Positions 29,956 through 38,591 of a stretch of 64,000 nt of DNA are shown here, in pieces. The first letter of the stretch is position 1, and each line of letters starts with the position of its first letter. A model generated the notes under the pieces. That model saw only the letters and a program-made list of their open reading frames with translations. It did no database searches and was not told the DNA's origin. Origin of the DNA: Sphingomonas sp. GM_Shp_1 (GTDB taxonomy: Bacteria; Pseudomonadota; Alphaproteobacteria; Sphingomonadales; Sphingomonadaceae); the NCBI RefSeq assembly GCF_026540895.1, contig NZ_JALNUR010000009.1, positions 34,707 to 98,706 of the forward strand, in the 5' to 3' direction. The translations under genes and the position numbers were made by a program.

Positions 29956-30675
29956 TCACTCGTTGCCGCGCGCCAGAGGGCGACCGACCCGAACGCCCTC
30001 ATGACGTTCCCAAAGGTCCGGCCGCCTTGACCGTGTATCCTCGCAAGCCCGGGCATGACGCCAGGCCGCGATTTTCGCATGATCCCCCGATCGCAGCACT
30101 TCAGGGATCGTGCGCCCTTCCCATGTCGAGGGTCGGGTATATTGCGGATATTCGAGGAGGCCGCTTTCGAAGCTTTCCTCGACTCCGCTGGAAGCCGCGC
30201 CCATTACGCCGGGAAGCAGCCGAACGCAAGCGTCGAGCAGCACCAGCGCCCCCATCTCGCCACCAGACAGGATATAATCGCCGATCGACACCTGTTCGAT
30301 GCCCCGCGCCTCGAACAGGCGCTCGTCGAACCCCTCGAACCGGCCGCATAGCACGGTGACGCCCGGTCCCGCCGCCAGCTCCCGCACACGCGGCTGGGTC
30401 AGGGGTGCCCCACGCGGCGTCATCGCCAGCACGGGCCGGTCGTCGGCCACCGAGTCGACCGCCGCCGCCAGCACATCGGCGCGCAGTACCATGCCCGCCC
30501 CGCCCCCGGCGGGCGTGTCGTCGACCGAGCGATGCTTGTCGGTGGCGAAGTCGCGGATCTGCACCGTCTCCAGCGCCCAGCGCTCCTCCCGCAGCGCCCG
30601 GCCTGCCAGCGAAGCACCAAGCGGTCCGGGGAACATCTCCGGATAGAGCGTCAATATCGTTGCGCGGAAGGTCAC
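29956..30675 (-). CDS. trmD: tRNA (guanine-N1)-methyltransferase TrmD
   Basis: 239 aa, SPOUT-fold enzyme making m1G37 in tRNAs that read CNN codons, preventing +1 frameshifts. Marks: [80 protein letters not shown]. The start is GTG 30675, overlapping the stop of the upstream vapC toxin gene by 4 nt (GTGA). In most genomes the gene upstream is rimM, so trmD translation here appears coupled to the toxin cistron. Confidence 0.97.
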   Translation of the reverse strand: MTFRATILTLYPEMFPGPLGASLAGRALREERWALETVQIRDFATDKHRSVDDTPAGGGAGMVLRADVLAAAVDSVADDRPVLAMTPRGAPLTQPRVRELAAGPGVTVLCGRFEGFDERLFEARGIEQVSIGDYILSGGEMGALVLLDACVRLLPGVMGAASSGVEESFESGLLEYPQYTRPSTWEGRTIPEVLRSGDHAKIAAWRHARACEDTRSRRPDLWERHEGVRVGRPLARGNE

Positions 30676-31055
30676 AGCGTCCAGTTCTCGATGGTCAAGC
30701 CGGGGATGTCGGCGAAATCGGCTTCGTTGTTGGTTACCAGCGTCAGCCCCGTCGCCAGGGCATGTGCGCCGATCAGCCGGTCGAACCGCCCGCGCCGGAA
30801 CGGGATCGTCGCATAGGCCGCGGCGGCGCGCCGGTCGAACGGCAATATCGGCACGCGATCGAAAAAGCGATCGAATGCGGCAACGGCCTCCTCACCATGG
30901 TGTTCGAGGCCCCTCATGATCTCGGCATAGGTGATCGCCGACGCTACCGCGCTGCCGGGCTCGCAAGTCGCCAGGCGTCGGGCCGCGCGACCATCCGCAT
31001 CGCGCAGGACATAGATGCAGATATTGGAGTCGAGCAGAAAACGCGGCTCAATCAC
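30672..31055 (-). CDS. VapC-type PIN-domain ribonuclease toxin
   Basis: 127 aa from GTG 31055, overlapping the vapB stop by 8 nt. PIN-domain marks: [14 protein letters not shown] (first Asp), [14 protein letters not shown] (Glu), [20 protein letters not shown] (third acidic position) and [13 protein letters not shown]. VapC toxins cut initiator tRNA or rRNA loops when free of VapB. It sits between rimM and trmD and overlaps trmD. Confidence 0.9.
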   Translation of the reverse strand: MIEPRFLLDSNICIYVLRDADGRAARRLATCEPGSAVASAITYAEIMRGLEHHGEEAVAAFDRFFDRVPILPFDRRAAAAYATIPFRRGRFDRLIGAHALATGLTLVTNNEADFADIPGLTIENWTL

Positions 31056-31320
31056 GGCCGAGTAGCTTCCCGTCCCAATCCAGCGCCCGTGGCTCCATCT
31101 CGAAATCCTCGCGCTCGATCGGCTTCAACCACGGCATCGAACCCGCGATGCCGGTCAGGTCGATCGTCTTGCGCGGCGCCTGAACCGGCTCGAACACATA
31201 ACGCCCCTGCTCTTCACGCAAGGTCATTTCCGTGCCCTCGGTCAGTCCCAGCGCGGCGGGGAGGCGCAATGCGAGCGAATTGCCCGAGCGGAAGACCTTC
31301 GCCTGATAATCCTTGCCCAT
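31048..31320 (-). CDS. VapB-type AbrB-fold antitoxin
   Basis: 90 aa from ATG 31320 with GGAGG 6 nt upstream. N-terminal swapped-hairpin DNA-binding domain: [20 protein letters not shown] and [20 protein letters not shown]. The C-terminal acidic tail ([18 protein letters not shown]) should wrap and inhibit VapC. It overlaps the vapC start. Two GTATATAC boxes 9 nt upstream of its start are the likely autoregulatory operator. A frame extending upstream to 31458 is spurious. Confidence 0.9.
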   Translation of the reverse strand: MGKDYQAKVFRSGNSLALRLPAALGLTEGTEMTLREEQGRYVFEPVQAPRKTIDLTGIAGSMPWLKPIEREDFEMEPRALDWDGKLLGRD

Positions 31321-31329
31321 ATCGCCTCC

Positions 31330-31350
31330 GTATATACGCCATGTATATAC
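31330..31350. promoter_or_regulatory. vapB operator: two GTATATAC boxes
   Basis: GTATATAC at 31330-31337 and again at 31343-31350, spaced by 5 bp. Each box is self-palindromic and together they form a larger dyad. VapB-type AbrB-fold antitoxins bind TATA-rich dyads over their own promoter. It lies in the 85-bp gap between vapB and the divergent thioredoxin-reductase-like gene, so it may influence both. Confidence 0.7.
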
Positions 31351-31405
31351 ACGACCCCGCGCGAAACGCCAAGGAACACTGGCCGCCCTCACGCTTTGCC
31401 TCGCC

Positions 31406-32314
31406 ATGGACGATTGCATCATCATCGGGGCGGGGCCGGCGGGGCTGACGGCGGCCATCTATCTCGCGCGCTATCACCTGCGCATCCATATGTTCGACAG
31501 CGGGTCGAGCCGCGCCGCGATGATCCCCTGTACGCATAACCATGCCGGTTTCCCCGAGGGGATCAGCGGCAAGGCGCTGTTGTCACGGATGCATGAGCAG
31601 GCGCGGCTCTATGGCGCGCATTGTACGCCGCACCGCGTGACGGCGATCCATCCCGAAGACAGGCATTTCCGCATCGCGACCGATGAGCGGGAATATAGGA
31701 CGCGAACCGTGTTGCTGGCGACCGGCGTGGTCAACCACCGCCCCAAGCACTTGCTGCCCGAGGTGCATGACCCGGCGCTGGAACGCGGCCTGATCCGCTA
31801 TTGCCCGGTCTGCGACGGCTATGAGGTCACCGACAAGCGGGTCGGGGTGATCGGCACCAGCGATCATGGCATGCGCGAGGCGCTGTTCCTGCGCGGCTTC
31901 ACTCGCGACGTGACGCTGATCGCGCCCGATGCAGCCCACGACCTCGATCCCGCATGCGCGAAAGCCCTGGATGAAGCGGGCATAGTCCGGGTCGACGGCC
32001 CCTGCGGCGGCTGGGCGATCGAAGGTAACCGGATCGCGCTCGACACCGCGAGCGGGCGGATGCGCTTCGACAGCGTCTATCCGGCGATGGGGTCGCGCAT
32101 TCGGTCGGAACTGGCGGTGTCGGCGGGCGCGAAGGCAGACCCCAGCGGATGCCTGGAGGTGGACGACCACCAGCGTACTTCCGTGCCGGGCCTGTTCGCG
32201 GCGGGGGATGTGGTAAAGGGGCTGGACCAGATCGGCCATGCCATGGGTGAGGCCGGGGTCGCAGCGACGACGATCCGCAACCTGCTGAACGAGCAACACC
32301 CGATCAGGCGATGA
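31406..32314 (+). CDS. thioredoxin-reductase-like NAD(P)/FAD oxidoreductase
   Basis: 302 aa from ATG 31406 ([20 protein letters not shown]). TrxB-like fold: FAD motif Gx[22 protein letters not shown], redox-type [13 protein letters not shown] with the CxxC of thioredoxin reductases, NAD(P) motif [11 protein letters not shown] (a loose version of GxGxxA), and FAD motif [20 protein letters not shown]. The weak second dinucleotide motif suggests altered cofactor use. No thioredoxin gene is adjacent. Its 3' end overlaps the convergent rimM by 11 bp. Confidence 0.85.
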   Translation: MDDCIIIGAGPAGLTAAIYLARYHLRIHMFDSGSSRAAMIPCTHNHAGFPEGISGKALLSRMHEQARLYGAHCTPHRVTAIHPEDRHFRIATDEREYRTRTVLLATGVVNHRPKHLLPEVHDPALERGLIRYCPVCDGYEVTDKRVGVIGTSDHGMREALFLRGFTRDVTLIAPDAAHDLDPACAKALDEAGIVRVDGPCGGWAIEGNRIALDTASGRMRFDSVYPAMGSRIRSELAVSAGAKADPSGCLEVDDHQRTSVPGLFAAGDVVKGLDQIGHAMGEAGVAATTIRNLLNEQHPIRR

Positions 32315-32792
32315 AGGCGCGCTCCACGATCAGGCGATGCTGATCCCATTCGGGAACCGCTTCGGCCTTCATCGGCACCATGAAGCGGCGGCCATCGGGC
32401 CGTTCGATCTCGAGCACGTCGCCCGCACCGAAATTCTCGATCAGCGCGACATGGCCCAATTCCTCGCCGTCGATGGCGATGGCGGGCAGGCCGATAATGT
32501 CGGCATGATAATATTCCCCCTCTTCCAGAGGAGGCAGCGCCGAGCGCGGCACGGTCAGTTCTGTGCCCCGAAGCGCCTCGGCCGCATTGCGGTCGGTGAC
32601 CTCGGCGAAGCGCGCGATGACGCCGTTGGAACCATCGCGCGCCGACTTCAGCGTCAATGCGCCGTCATTGAACGAACGATAGTCCGACAGATCGTCCGCA
32701 AAGACCTTCAGCCGAACCTCGCCCGTAATGCCATGCGCGCCGATGATGACGGCCAGCGTGACGCGCGGTTCACCCGTTGGGCGAATCGCCAT
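32304..32792 (-). CDS. rimM: 16S rRNA processing protein RimM
   Basis: 162 aa from ATG 32792 ([20 protein letters not shown]). A start at 32864 would add 24 Pro/Thr-rich residues without a ribosome-binding site. RimM domain: [20 protein letters not shown], then the PRC barrel [20 protein letters not shown] and [16 protein letters not shown]. It assists maturation of the 30S head by binding S19. It lies downstream of rpsP in the usual order, but trmD, normally next, is displaced by the insertion described above. Confidence 0.93.
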   Translation of the reverse strand: MAIRPTGEPRVTLAVIIGAHGITGEVRLKVFADDLSDYRSFNDGALTLKSARDGSNGVIARFAEVTDRNAAEALRGTELTVPRSALPPLEEGEYYHADIIGLPAIAIDGEELGHVALIENFGAGDVLEIERPDGRRFMVPMKAEAVPEWDQHRLIVERAFIA

Positions 32793-32910
32793 CCCCGTCG
32801 GGGGCGTCGTCTCCGCCTTCGGCGGGGTCTGGCGCGGAGACGCCTTGGTTGGTCGCGTCGTCATGATCGTCGGGTGCGGTCCGGGGATCGGGTTCGGTCG
32901 GCGGGGTCAT
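32770..32910 (-). CDS. possible 46-aa acidic leader ORF overlapping the rimM start
   Basis: ATG 32910 has a strong AGAGGA 8 nt upstream, better than either rimM start, and opens a 46-codon frame ending TGA at 32770, 22 nt inside rimM in another frame. The peptide is very acidic (13 Asp/Glu, one Arg) and rich in Pro and Gly ([31 protein letters not shown]). It could be a coupling or regulatory leader for rimM, or chance. No homolog is recognised. Confidence 0.35.
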   Translation of the reverse strand: MTPPTEPDPRTAPDDHDDATNQGVSAPDPAEGGDDAPDGDGDSPNG

Positions 32911-33018
32911 GCGCTTATCCTCTCAAGCCAATGACTTGAAGAAACGCATGACCCCTGTTCCGGTGCCTTGCGCGGGACCGATCGCGATCGACCGGGCCCC
33001 GCACAGGGCGAGAAGCGA

Positions 33019-33405
33019 TTACGCCTCGGCGGTTTCTTCGGCCGGAGCGTTGGCGGCTTCCTGAGCGGCCTTCAGCTTCTCGGCACGCTCTTCGGCGCGC
33101 TCGGTGGCCTTTTCGCCGGGCTTCGCCTTGTTCGGGTTGTTGCGAGCGGCGCGCTCACGGACACCGGCGGCGTCCAGGAAGCGGGCGACGCGGTCGGTCG
33201 GCTGCGCGCCATTGGCCAGCCAGTGCTTCGCGCGCTCGGCGTCGAGCTGCACGCGCTGGTCATTGTCCTTGGCGAGGAGCGGGTTGTAGTTGCCGATCTT
33301 CTCGATGAACTTGCCGTCGCGCGGCGCACGGGCGTCGGCCACCACGATGCGGTAGTAAGGGCGCTTCTTGGAGCCACCACGCGACAGACGAATGCTGAGA
33401 GCCAT
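33019..33405 (-). CDS. rpsP: 30S ribosomal protein S16
   Basis: 128 aa. S16 core: [40 protein letters not shown], and the region [19 protein letters not shown]. Residues from about 90 on are a charged, Ala/Glu/Lys-rich tail ([20 protein letters not shown]) beyond the bacterial core of about 80 aa; such tails are frequent in alphaproteobacteria. It follows ffh with a 57-nt gap. Confidence 0.97.
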   Translation of the reverse strand: MALSIRLSRGGSKKRPYYRIVVADARAPRDGKFIEKIGNYNPLLAKDNDQRVQLDAERAKHWLANGAQPTDRVARFLDAAGVRERAARNNPNKAKPGEKATERAEERAEKLKAAQEAANAPAEETAEA

Positions 33406-33462
33406 ATTTCAGTCCTTGATGTAAAACGTTCAAAATCACCGGCATTCCGTCCGGCGCGGGGG

Positions 33463-34986
33463 TTATTTCTTCTTCAGGAGATTCTCGAAGCCGGGGGGCA
33501 GCTTGGGCATGCCGTCGGGCAGCTTGCCGCCGCCCGCGCCCATGCCGCCAAGGCCGGGAAGCCCGCCACCGCCGCCCGCCTTGTTGAGCATCTCGCCCAT
33601 CTGCGGACCGCCCAGCGCATTGCCCAGGCCGCCGAGGCCGCCCTTGCCAAGCATGGACATCATCCCCTTGATGCCGCCCATCTTCTTGATCTTCTTCATC
33701 GCCGTGGACATTTCCTGATGCATCTTCAGGAGCTTGTTCACGTCTTGCACCGTGGTGCCCGAACCCTTGGCGATGCGGATCTTGCGCTTGGCGTTGATCA
33801 GCTCGGGCTTACCGCGCTCCTTGGGCGTCATCGAGGTGATGATCGCGTCCATGCGGAGCAGGATCTTGTCGCCCCCAGCATCGGCCAGCGCGTTCTGCGC
33901 CTTCTTCATGCCCGGCATCATCCCCGCCAGCGCACCTAGGCCACCCATGCGGCGCATCTGCTGAAGCTGGCCGCGCAGGTCGTCCATGTCGAACTGCCCC
34001 TTGGCCATCTTCTTGGCCATGCGCTCGGCGTCTTCCTGCTGGATCGACTCCGCCGCGCGTTCGACCAGGCTGACGACGTCGCCCATGCCGAGGATACGGC
34101 CCGCGACACGCTCCGGGTGGAAGGCCTCCAGCGCATCCATCTTTTCGCCGACGCCGGCGAACTTGATGGGCTTGCCGGTGACGGCGCGCATCGACAGCGC
34201 CGCACCGCCGCGCGCATCGCCGTCCATGCGGGTCAGCACCACGCCGGTCAGCGGCACCTGCTCCGAGAAGCTGGTTGCGACGTTCACCGCGTCCTGACCG
34301 GTCAGCGAGTCGACGACGAGCAGGATTTCCTGCGGCTGGGCGATCTCCGCCACCGCCTTCATCTCGTCCATCAGCGCCTGATCGACGTGCAGACGACCGG
34401 CGGTGTCGAGCATAAGGACGTCATAGCCCTGAAGCTTGGCGGCCTGCATCGCCCGGCGCGCGATCTCGACAGGCTGCTGCCCCTGGATGATCGGCAGGGT
34501 CGCGACCTCGACCTGGGTACCCAGTGTCGCCAACTGCTCCTGCGCCGCCGGGCGATTGACGTCGAGCGACGCCATCAGCACCTTCTTGCGATCGCGGCCC
34601 ATCGCCCCGCTCGACAGCCGCTTGGCGATCTTGGCGGTGGTGGTGGTCTTGCCCGAGCCCTGAAGGCCGACCATCATCACGACGGCGGGCGGCGTGACGT
34701 CGAGCAACAGCTCGCTGGCATCCGCGCCCAGCATCGCGATCAGCGCGTCATGGACGATCTTGACAACCTGCTGACCCGGGGTGATCGAGCGCAGGACGTT
34801 CTGGCCGATCGCCTGTTCGGTGACCTTGTCGACGAAGTCGCGCGCGACAGGCAGAGCGACGTCGGCTTCGAGCAGCGCGACGCGCACCTCGCGCATCGCG
34901 GTGCGGACATCCGCCTCGGTCAGCGCGCCACGGCCGCGGAGGCGGTCGAATACGCCGCCAAGCCGATCGCTCAAGCTGTCGAACAT
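33463..34986 (-). CDS. ffh: signal recognition particle protein Ffh (SRP54)
   Basis: 507 aa. It binds signal peptides of nascent inner-membrane proteins and, with 4.5S RNA, docks to FtsY. N domain, then G domain with P-loop GLQGSGKTTTTAKIA, DVNRPAAQEQL, LDTAGRLHVDQAL, TRMDGDARGGAAL; then the methionine-rich M domain (LQQMRRMGGLGALAGMMPGM). The C-terminus is a Gly/Met/Pro-rich tail. ATG 34986 follows GAGGTAAGG. First gene of the ffh-rpsP-rimM block. Confidence 0.98.
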   Translation of the reverse strand: MFDSLSDRLGGVFDRLRGRGALTEADVRTAMREVRVALLEADVALPVARDFVDKVTEQAIGQNVLRSITPGQQVVKIVHDALIAMLGADASELLLDVTPPAVVMMVGLQGSGKTTTTAKIAKRLSSGAMGRDRKKVLMASLDVNRPAAQEQLATLGTQVEVATLPIIQGQQPVEIARRAMQAAKLQGYDVLMLDTAGRLHVDQALMDEMKAVAEIAQPQEILLVVDSLTGQDAVNVATSFSEQVPLTGVVLTRMDGDARGGAALSMRAVTGKPIKFAGVGEKMDALEAFHPERVAGRILGMGDVVSLVERAAESIQQEDAERMAKKMAKGQFDMDDLRGQLQQMRRMGGLGALAGMMPGMKKAQNALADAGGDKILLRMDAIITSMTPKERGKPELINAKRKIRIAKGSGTTVQDVNKLLKMHQEMSTAMKKIKKMGGIKGMMSMLGKGGLGGLGNALGGPQMGEMLNKAGGGGGLPGLGGMGAGGGKLPDGMPKLPPGFENLLKKK

Positions 34987-35130
34987 CGCCTTACCTCGTC
35001 AAAACCCGGCCCGAAAGCCAACGACGTCCCGCCAAACGCAAAAGCGCCGGCGGGCGAAACCTCGCCGGCCAGCGTGCACCCTTGGGCGCTTCACTTTCAC
35101 ATTCCAAAACGGAACTTGGGGAGGGCTCTT

Positions 35131-35211
35131 ATGGCAAAAGACCGCCCCGCGCAAGTCCGCCGCGCACCACGCAACTCGGCGCGGAGACGGGGCGGCAGGA
35201 CGCGCCGTTAA
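35131..35211 (+). CDS. possible 26-aa basic peptide
   Basis: ATG 35131 has GGGGAGGG 6-13 nt upstream, one of the strongest ribosome-binding sites in the window. It opens 26 codons, MAKDRPAQVRRAPRNSARRR and six more residues (two Gly, one Thr, three Arg), ending TAA. About 40% of residues are Arg/Lys. It lies 36 nt before the GGDEF-EAL gene. It may be a nucleic-acid-binding micropeptide, a leader peptide or chance; no homolog is recognised. Confidence 0.3.
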   Translation: MAKDRPAQVRRAPRNSARRRGGRTRR

Positions 35212-35247
35212 CGGCTTGTACATACCTCACATGCGACCCGTTTCTCC

Positions 35248-36798
35248 ATGTCCGGGTCGCACGAGAACGATGCCAACACCGATGTTCCCGCACGCCTGCT
35301 CGGCGTCGCTGTGGCGGGCGGCACCTTCTTATTGGCCGCTGCTATCCTGTTGATCGAGCTTGGATTCGATCTGCCTGCCAAGCTGTTGCTCTTTACCGCC
35401 GCGACCGCGTCCACCGTCGTCTACTGGCGCTTGCCCGCGCTTCAACTGCGCCGCCGGGCGACTCCTGACCAGCGCGATCCGCTGACCGGGCTGGTCAACC
35501 GACGTTTCTTCCATGACAGCGGGCAGGCGATGATCGACGCAATGCAGCGTCGCAAGCGCGGCGTCGCCCTGCTGCTGCTCGACATCGACCGGTTCCGCGC
35601 CTTCGCCGGGTCGTTCGGCCATGAGGCCGGGGACAGCCTGCTTCAGCATGTCGCCAAGACGATCCGCGCCGAGGCCCCGTCCGAGGCGATCGTCGCGCGG
35701 TTCGAGAGCGACTGCTTCGGCTGCCTCCTGTCCTTCGACCCGCGTGCGCGCGACCGGATCGACCGGCTGGCGGATCGGCTCGCCATCCGCCTGGGCCAAC
35801 CCATCCGCTTCGCCGATCAGGAATTCGCACCGCGCACCGCCATCGCCCTGACCCGGATCGAACATGGCGAGGCGACCATCGACCAGTTGGTCCACCAGGC
35901 CGATCTGGCGCTGATCACCGCCAAGACGCGCGGCGACGGCAAGCCCCTGTGGTTCGAGCCCGCGATGGAAGACGCGATGGCCGAGCGCAACGTCATCATC
36001 ACCGATCTGCGCGCCGCCCTGGCGGAAAGCCAGATCCGCCCCCGCTTCCAGCCGCAGGTCGATCTGGGGACCGGACGCCTGACCGGTTTCGAGGTATCCG
36101 GCCATTGGGAGCATCCGACCCTGGGCCCGATCGCCGCCGATCGCTTCCTGCCGGTGGCGGAGGCATGCGGGCTGTCGGGCGACGTGACGCTCAGCCTGAT
36201 GCGACAGGCGATGGCGGGTGCGCGCGACTGGGACCCGTCGATCATCCTGTCGGTGCCGATGGTCGCGTCGCAGTTTCAGGATGCGTGGCTGGCGCAGAAG
36301 ATCATCAAGACGCTGACCGAGTGCGGCTTTCCGGCGCATCGTCTGGAGATCGAGATCACCGAGAATGCGCTGTTCGCCAATCTGGCGCTCGCGCAGTCGA
36401 TCGTCACCAGCCTGAAGAACCAGGGGATCGCCCTGGCGCTCGACCATTTCGGCAGCGGCCAGTCCAGCCTGGCGCATCTGCGCGTCCTGCCCTTCGACCG
36501 CGTGCGGATCGATCCCGATTTCATCCGCAACATGAGCGCCGACCCGGATTGCAGCGCGATCGTGTCGGCGATCGTCCAACTGGGCGACAATCTGCACCTG
36601 CCGATCGCCGCCAAGGGCCTGCGCGACGCGGAGACGGAGGCGCGGCTGCGCGAGATCGGCTGTTCGCACGGACAGGGACCGCTCTACGGCCCGATGCTGG
36701 ACCTGGCACAGGTGCGCCAGATGCTGGCCGAAAAGCGGCTGCTGGCGGGTGCGGCCGCCCCCGCCGCGCCGTTCACCAGCCCGCGTCTGGCCGGCTGA
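35248..36798 (+). CDS. membrane GGDEF-EAL protein, both motifs degenerate
   Basis: 516 aa. Two membrane helices (about 17-37 and 45-60), GGDEF domain about 75-240, EAL domain about 250-500. The synthase motif GGDEF reads ESDCF (residues 153-157). In the EAL domain the motif is EVS (282-284), the metal Asn is replaced in IILSVPM, the paired Asp motif reads LDH (399-400), the KID lysine is Arg420, and the AEG glutamate is Lys456. Most catalytic and metal residues are thus missing, so it probably neither makes nor degrades c-di-GMP and may act as a sensor or scaffold. The 3' end overlaps the convergent DUF924 gene by 26 bp. Confidence 0.88.
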   Translation: MSGSHENDANTDVPARLLGVAVAGGTFLLAAAILLIELGFDLPAKLLLFTAATASTVVYWRLPALQLRRRATPDQRDPLTGLVNRRFFHDSGQAMIDAMQRRKRGVALLLLDIDRFRAFAGSFGHEAGDSLLQHVAKTIRAEAPSEAIVARFESDCFGCLLSFDPRARDRIDRLADRLAIRLGQPIRFADQEFAPRTAIALTRIEHGEATIDQLVHQADLALITAKTRGDGKPLWFEPAMEDAMAERNVIITDLRAALAESQIRPRFQPQVDLGTGRLTGFEVSGHWEHPTLGPIAADRFLPVAEACGLSGDVTLSLMRQAMAGARDWDPSIILSVPMVASQFQDAWLAQKIIKTLTECGFPAHRLEIEITENALFANLALAQSIVTSLKNQGIALALDHFGSGQSSLAHLRVLPFDRVRIDPDFIRNMSADPDCSAIVSAIVQLGDNLHLPIAAKGLRDAETEARLREIGCSHGQGPLYGPMLDLAQVRQMLAEKRLLAGAAAPAAPFTSPRLAG

Positions 36799-37348
36799 GA
36801 TAGGCGCGCTCCGCCTCGGTCGATGCCCGGCCGAGCGCTTCGTTGCGGCTGGGATACCGACCATAAAGGCGGATGACCTCGCGGTGTTCGCGGGCGAAGG
36901 ACAGATTGTCCTCGCGGCCCAGCTCGGCGAACTTGGCGACGCTCAGGTCCTGCATCGCGCGCGACTCGGCATGCATCAGCGGCATATAGACAAAGGCCAG
37001 CCGCTCAGGCGGATAGCGATCCTCCCACCCCGCATCGATCGCCGTCAGGCACAGGTCGAGCGCCAGCGGATCGGCGGCAAAGGCCTGTGCCGAGCTGCGA
37101 TGCAGGTTGCGCGAAAACTGGTCGAGCAACAGGATCGCCGCCAGCAGCGTGTCGGGATCGTCGCGCCAGCCGATCGCCTCGGTCGCCAGCACCTGTTCGC
37201 GAAGAACGCCGAACCGCTCCGCGATCACCCGGTCCAGCGCCTCGTCCTTGGCGAAATGCTTTTCGGGGGGCAGACCGAACCAGAAGTCGAGAATGTCCTG
37301 CGTCTCCGCGTGGACACGTCGTTCATCCATCCCTAGATCGGCGGTCAT
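36773..37348 (-). CDS. DUF924 family protein
   Basis: 191 aa from ATG 37348, which has AGGAAGGG 8 nt upstream; ATG 37330 is an alternative. DUF924 marks: DILDFWFGLPPEKHFAKDEA, LAAILLLDQFSRNLHRSSAQ, AFVYMPLMHAESRAMQD and EHREVIRLYGRYPSRNEALG. All-helical, TPR-like protein of unknown function. Its start codon overlaps that of the divergent mtaB gene in a shared CATG. Confidence 0.9.
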   Translation of the reverse strand: MTADLGMDERRVHAETQDILDFWFGLPPEKHFAKDEALDRVIAERFGVLREQVLATEAIGWRDDPDTLLAAILLLDQFSRNLHRSSAQAFAADPLALDLCLTAIDAGWEDRYPPERLAFVYMPLMHAESRAMQDLSVAKFAELGREDNLSFAREHREVIRLYGRYPSRNEALGRASTEAERAYLSRPDAGW

Positions 37349-38591
37349 GTCGTCCCTTCCTGGGCCCGAGATCATCAGTCTGGGCTGTCGCCTCAACATC
37401 GCCGAGAGCGAAACGATCCGCGCGCTGGCCGCCGGGCGGGAGGACATGGTCGTCGTCAATAGCTGTGCCGTGACCAACGAGGCGGTCAAGCAGACCCGCG
37501 CCGCGATCCGCCGCGTCGCCCGGGCGCGACCCGACGCGCATATCGTGGTCACGGGCTGCGCGGCGCAGATCGACCCGGCCAGCTTCGCTGCCATGCCCGA
37601 AGTGGCGCGCGTGCTGGGCAATGCCGACAAGCTGCGGCCCGAAAGCTGGGCCTCCGCCGAACCGATGCTGGTCGCCGACCTGTCGCGCGTGGTGGAAACC
37701 GCGCCGCATCTGGCATCGGCCTTTGCCGGTCATGCACGGGCGTTCGTCGAGGTGCAGAATGGCTGCGACCATGCCTGCACCTTCTGCATCATCCCGACCG
37801 GGCGCGGACCCAGTCGATCGGTGCCCGCCGGGCTCGTCATCGAACGGATCGCGCGGGCGGTCGAACTGGGGCACCGCGAGGTCGTGCTGACCGGTGTCGA
37901 CCTGACCAGCTATGGCCATGACCTGCCGGGCCAGCCCAGCCTGGGCTTGCTGGTCGAGCGTATCCTGACCCATGTCCCCACCCTGCCCCGGCTGCGGCTG
38001 TCCTCGCTCGACTCGATCGAGATCGACGACCGGCTGTTCGAGCTGGTGACCGGCGAGGCGCGGGTGATGCCGCATCTCCATCTCTCGCTCCAGGCGGGCA
38101 ACGACCTGATCCTGAAGCGGATGAAACGACGCCACAGCCGCGCGCAATCGGTCGCCATCGTCGAGCGGCTGCTGACCGCCCGGCCCGAGATCGCGATCGG
38201 CGCGGACCTGATCGCGGGCTTCCCGACCGAGGACGAGGCAATGGCGGCGGACACGCTGGCGCTGATCGACGATTGCCAGATCGTCCATGCCCACATCTTT
38301 CCCTATTCGGCCCGCACCGGCACCCCCGCCGCGCGGATGCCGCAGGTGCCGCATCCCATCCGCCGCGAACGCGCCGCCAGACTTCGCGAAGCCGCCGCGC
38401 GTCGCCGCCGCGACTGGCTGGAGCGCCAAGTCGGCCAGACCCGCGACATACTGGTCGAGCGGCCCGGCACGCGCGGCCATGCGCCCGACTTCGCCGACAT
38501 TCATTTTTCCCCCACCGCCGAACCGGGCCGCATCGCCCGCGTTCGGGTCACGGGGGCGACCGAAACCCATCTGATCGGACAATTGGCATGA
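37347..38591 (+). CDS. mtaB: tRNA threonylcarbamoyladenosine methylthiotransferase MtaB
   Basis: 414 aa from ATG 37347 (MSSLPGPEIISLGCRLN). Converts t6A37 to ms2t6A37 in tRNAs reading ANN codons. N-terminal MTTase cysteines in LGCRLN, VNSCAVT and TGCAAQ hold the auxiliary 4Fe-4S cluster; radical-SAM motif GCDHACTFCIIPTGRGPSRS (CxxxCxxC); HLSLQAGNDLILKRMKRRHS and ADLIAGFPTEDE; a TRAM-like end. It overlaps ftsY by 4 nt (ATGA), starting a coupled mtaB-ftsY-yciB operon. Confidence 0.94.
   Translation: MSSLPGPEIISLGCRLNIAESETIRALAAGREDMVVVNSCAVTNEAVKQTRAAIRRVARARPDAHIVVTGCAAQIDPASFAAMPEVARVLGNADKLRPESWASAEPMLVADLSRVVETAPHLASAFAGHARAFVEVQNGCDHACTFCIIPTGRGPSRSVPAGLVIERIARAVELGHREVVLTGVDLTSYGHDLPGQPSLGLLVERILTHVPTLPRLRLSSLDSIEIDDRLFELVTGEARVMPHLHLSLQAGNDLILKRMKRRHSRAQSVAIVERLLTARPEIAIGADLIAGFPTEDEAMAADTLALIDDCQIVHAHIFPYSARTGTPAARMPQVPHPIRRERAARLREAAARRRRDWLERQVGQTRDILVERPGTRGHAPDFADIHFSPTAEPGRIARVRVTGATETHLIGQLA

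Noticed and set aside
32793..32864. 24-residue N-terminal extension of RimM from ATG 32864
   Set aside because: No ribosome-binding site, Pro/Thr-rich sequence unlike RimM, and the family normally begins close to the [11 protein letters not shown] segment.
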